Origin: an uncultured Collinsella sp.
Lineage (GTDB): Bacteria; Actinomycetota; Coriobacteriia; Coriobacteriales; Coriobacteriaceae
Length of the DNA stretch: 7,169 nt
Direction: 5' to 3'
Assembly: GCA_900757265.1 (NCBI GenBank)
Contig: CAAENW010000148.1
Span: forward strand, 1 to 7,169
Positions 4,678-7,169 of this stretch are shown here, piece by piece. A program made the translations under genes and the position numbers. Position 1 is the first letter of the stretch; every line of letters begins with the position of its first letter. Under the pieces are notes generated by a model. That model was given only the letters and a program-made list of their open reading frames with translations, had not been told where the DNA came from and made no database searches.

Positions 4678-6243
4678 CTAGTGCTCCATTGTAGTAGATG
4701 CCGCGTCCGCCGTGTGCTCGCGAGGCAGATGAATCGTAAAAGTCGTACCCTTTCCAAGCTCCGACTCCACGGAAATGTAGCCATGATGTCGCTCGACGAT
4801 CTGTTTAGTCACGGCGAGGCCCACGCCCAGACCGCCCGCCTCACGGGCACGGCTGGCATCGGCGCGCCAAAAACGGCCGAAGATGCGCGACAAGTCATCC
4901 TTGGCAATACCGATGCCGGTATCAGAAACGGCGACGCTGACGTGTTTGCGGTCACTGAGCACCGACACCACGACCCAACCGCCCTCGGGGGTATAGCGCA
5001 TGGCGTTGCTCATGAGATTGATGACGCATTGTGTGATCATGTCGGGATCGGCTTCGACGACATCGTCGTGACCTTGGGTCTCGTCAGCAAAGCGCAAGCG
5101 CAGATCGCGGTCGACAAACAGGCGCTCCTGGGCATTGACGATGGAACGCACGAAAGGAACCATGTCCACCGGCTCAAGGTTGAGCGGAGCCGTGCTGTTT
5201 TCCATGCGCGATAGATCGAGCATCTGCTGCACCAGACGGGCCAGGCGACGTGTCTCGGATGCAACGGTTTCCAGATGCTCGTCGTCGGTGGGATACACAC
5301 CGTCTTGCATGGCCTCGACCGTTGCAAGCATGGCCATGAGCGGCGTGCGCAGCTCATGAGCCACATCGGAAGTCAGGCGCTTCTCGTGCTTCATGTCCTT
5401 TTCGAGTGAGGTGGCCATCTCGTCGAAGGTCTCTCCCAGCTGATCGATCTCATCATCGCCGCGCAAGCCCGTACGAGCGGACAGGTCTCCATCGCGAATC
5501 TGCTTGGCGGTGCTGGTAATACGATGAATCGGCTTGGTGAGCATGCGCGACATGAGCGCTCCGATAACGACCGAGATGCAGACGGCCACAACCGCGGCAA
5601 GGGCCATGGCGTTAAAGGTCTTCTCTCTGAATGCTGAGTCTGCCTTGGTGAGCAGGGCATCGGAGCCAATCGCCCACAATTTGACCTGACCCACGTGCTC
5701 GCCGGAGGACGTCACGATCTCAACGTTGGCAACACTATTGGAATCGGTGGGAGCAGACGAGACTGGGCTGTGCGATGCCTTCTTTCCGCTCGTACCGTCG
5801 GTCGTCGCCTGATTTTCGCGCACATCGGCAGTAGCGCTTGCCGAGGGCCACGAGTCGTCGTAGACGATGACGCCCTTTTTATTGACAACCTGCATGCCAA
5901 GATCGTCGGACACCAAGCTCGATGTCGCGACCGCACGCAACTCCCCCGCGGTCCAATTGCCGTTTTCCTCGTACGACGTCGCAAGCTTTTCGGCTGCGGA
6001 ATTGGCGATTTCGACAATATTGGAGCGCGTGTAATCCGTAAAAACCGTGCCCCACACAACGGAGACAACGCCCACCAGCACCAGTACCGTCATGAGCGAT
6101 GTCAGGGCAAAAGCCAGGGCCATGCGCGAGGGATAGCTCATCGTTGGCCGTGAATCGGAACGAGGCGTGTTCCAACTAGCCTTGGAACCCGCCTCGTTCT
6201 CCTGCTTATGCTTTTGCCCGATTTCAAAGCGCGCAGGTGTCAT
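4678..6243 (-). CDS. Sensor histidine kinase with HAMP domain
   Basis: This membrane kinase would sense an external signal, autophosphorylate and pass phosphate to the regulator encoded upstream. Of its 521 residues, 1-40 are hydrophilic and cytoplasmic, 41-64 form TM1, about 65-209 an extracytoplasmic sensor region, and 210-232 TM2. HAMP spans about 231-284. The H-box SDVAHELRTPL has the phospho-accepting His at 296; the N-box is NLMSNAMRYTP (409-419), G1 DTGIGI (441-446), F-box FGRFWR (455-460) and G2 GGLGVGLAV (470-478), so every catalytic motif is intact. The sensor region matches no domain I recognise and carries a Ser/Thr-rich, low-complexity insert (about 131-172) that looks like a flexible linker. 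AAAGGA (6252-6257) lies eight bases ahead of ATG 6243 and overlaps the regulator's stop, so the two are co-translated. The signal cannot be inferred. Confidence 0.95.
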   Translation of the reverse strand: MTPARFEIGQKHKQENEAGSKASWNTPRSDSRPTMSYPSRMALAFALTSLMTVLVLVGVVSVVWGTVFTDYTRSNIVEIANSAAEKLATSYEENGNWTAGELRAVATSSLVSDDLGMQVVNKKGVIVYDDSWPSASATADVRENQATTDGTSGKKASHSPVSSAPTDSNSVANVEIVTSSGEHVGQVKLWAIGSDALLTKADSAFREKTFNAMALAAVVAVCISVVIGALMSRMLTKPIHRITSTAKQIRDGDLSARTGLRGDDEIDQLGETFDEMATSLEKDMKHEKRLTSDVAHELRTPLMAMLATVEAMQDGVYPTDDEHLETVASETRRLARLVQQMLDLSRMENSTAPLNLEPVDMVPFVRSIVNAQERLFVDRDLRLRFADETQGHDDVVEADPDMITQCVINLMSNAMRYTPEGGWVVVSVLSDRKHVSVAVSDTGIGIAKDDLSRIFGRFWRADASRAREAGGLGVGLAVTKQIVERHHGYISVESELGKGTTFTIHLPREHTADAASTTMEH

Positions 6244-6255
6244 ATGTGATTTCCT

Positions 6256-6978
6256 TTATTTCTCGTCCGACTTATCGGTCTTGGTCGGAGCCTCGAAGCG
6301 GTAGCCGACACCGTGGACGGTGTAAAGCCACTTGGGCTTCTTGGGGTCGTCGCCCAGCTTGGCGCGAAGGTTCTTCACGTGGCTGTCGATGGTGCGCTCG
6401 TAACCCTCAAAGTCGTAGCCGAGCACTTTCTCGACCAACTCCATGCGGTTGTAGACGCGGCCGGGGTGACGGGCAAGCGTGGTGAGCAGCTTGAACTCGG
6501 AAGCCGTCAGGTCGACTTCCTTGCCCTCGACCAAAATCTTGTGGCCCGAGATGTCAATGACCAGATCGCCAAAGTCGAGCACCTCGACGGCCGGCTCATC
6601 GGCCTGGTGGGCACGGCGGAACAAGGCGCGTACGCGCGCGACAAGCTCGCGCGGCGAGAACGGCTTGATCAGGTAGTCGTCGGCTCCGAGCTCGAGGCCG
6701 ATAATACGGTCCTCGATCTCGCCCTTGGCCGTCAGCATAATGATGGGGACATCCGAGGTGTCGCGAATGGTGCGGCAAACGCGCTCGCCGGGAATCTTGG
6801 GGAGCATAAGGTCGAGCACAACCAGGTCGAACTGGTGCTTCTCGAACTCCTCGATCGCAGACTGGCCGTCGCCGACGCCAACAACCCAGTAGCCTTCGCG
6901 CTCGAGATAGGCAGCGACGGCGTCACGGATTGCCTTCTCGTCCTCGACCAGCAGAATCTTTTTTGCATCTGAAGCCAT
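6256..6978 (-). CDS. OmpR/PhoB-family response regulator
   Basis: This cytoplasmic DNA-binding regulator is the partner of the kinase that follows 12 bases later. In the 240-residue form, the receiver domain (about 6-118) has the acidic pair Glu12/Asp13 in LLVEDE, the phospho-acceptor Asp56 in VVLDLMLP, Thr83 in IIMLTAKG and Lys105 in LIKPF. The winged-helix domain (about 130-229) includes DLTASEFKLL, the recognition-helix region YERTIDSHVKNLRAKLG and the wing YTVHGVGYRF. All conserved residues are present. A TTG at 6999 would add seven residues, but ATG 6978 is preferred: AGGGGGG lies seven bases upstream and the family's usual N-terminus begins here. Target genes are not evident; autoregulation of the operon is common in this family but not shown by the sequence. 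Confidence 0.96.
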   Translation of the reverse strand: MASDAKKILLVEDEKAIRDAVAAYLEREGYWVVGVGDGQSAIEEFEKHQFDLVVLDLMLPKIPGERVCRTIRDTSDVPIIMLTAKGEIEDRIIGLELGADDYLIKPFSPRELVARVRALFRRAHQADEPAVEVLDFGDLVIDISGHKILVEGKEVDLTASEFKLLTTLARHPGRVYNRMELVEKVLGYDFEGYERTIDSHVKNLRAKLGDDPKKPKWLYTVHGVGYRFEAPTKTDKSDEK

Positions 6979-7017
6979 AACACGGCCCCCCTGTCTCAAT
7001 TAGCTAAGAACAAGCTC

Positions 7018-7023
7018 ATTTTA
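7018..7023 (-). promoter_or_regulatory. Candidate -10 box of the two-component operon
   Basis: TAAAAT (5 of 6 to the -10 consensus) lies 39 bases ahead of the regulator ATG on the minus strand, but no recognisable -35 box is found 16-19 bases further up. The rest of 6979-7169 has no gene I can support on either strand. Confidence 0.25.
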
Positions 7024-7169
7024 ACGCACCTGAGCCCACCGGGTATCGCATGGACGCGACAGCTCGGCGGGCGGTACTCATAGTCACAACGCGTTTATTC
7101 CCCTGTTGGCGCCTTTTTAACCCCTCTAAGCTTAAAGAGAGAATAGGCGTGCAGTGACCGTCTCTGGTA

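Noticed and set aside
1..7169. CRISPR array, rRNA, insertion sequence or integrase
   Set aside because: No regularly spaced repeats, rRNA signatures, transposase or tyrosine/serine recombinase motifs were found in any frame read.

Overview
This window looks like chromosomal DNA from a high-GC gut actinobacterium of the class Coriobacteriia, most likely Collinsella or a close relative. That call is an inference from the gene families, the roughly 60-65% GC of the core genes and the compact same-strand layout. No search was run.

Every supported gene lies on the minus strand, so transcription runs from right to left. From the right there is an OmpR/PhoB-type response regulator (6256-6978) and its HAMP-containing sensor kinase (4678-6243), 12 bases apart and forming a two-component operon. 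After a gap of about 100 bases comes purC (SAICAR synthase, 3681-4568). Its stop codon touches the GTG start of a small two-helix membrane protein of unknown function (3105-3680). A hairpin terminator follows, then an M29-family metallo-aminopeptidase (1735-3015). Its last codons overlap the -35 box of a tRNA-Lys(TTT) gene (1631-1706), which has its own terminator.

The left end is different. Downstream of the tRNA lies a block containing a collapsed second copy of tRNA-Lys (1455-1494), GC-rich hairpins and a T-arm-like palindrome. It is followed by a low-GC TraX-family membrane protein gene (640-1437) and a low-GC stretch holding a possible 58-residue small ORF (354-530) and possible gene debris (113-343). 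A 73-74 bp element containing the tRNA terminator is present twice, at 280-352 and 1563-1636, and so brackets the TraX segment. Together with the tRNA 3'-end duplication, this suggests a small tRNA-associated accessory insertion. No integrase or transposase is visible.

The right part is ordinary housekeeping and signalling. No clear new multi-gene system is present. The most interesting material is the tRNA-Lys/repeat/TraX accessory segment and the tightly coupled purC-membrane protein pair.
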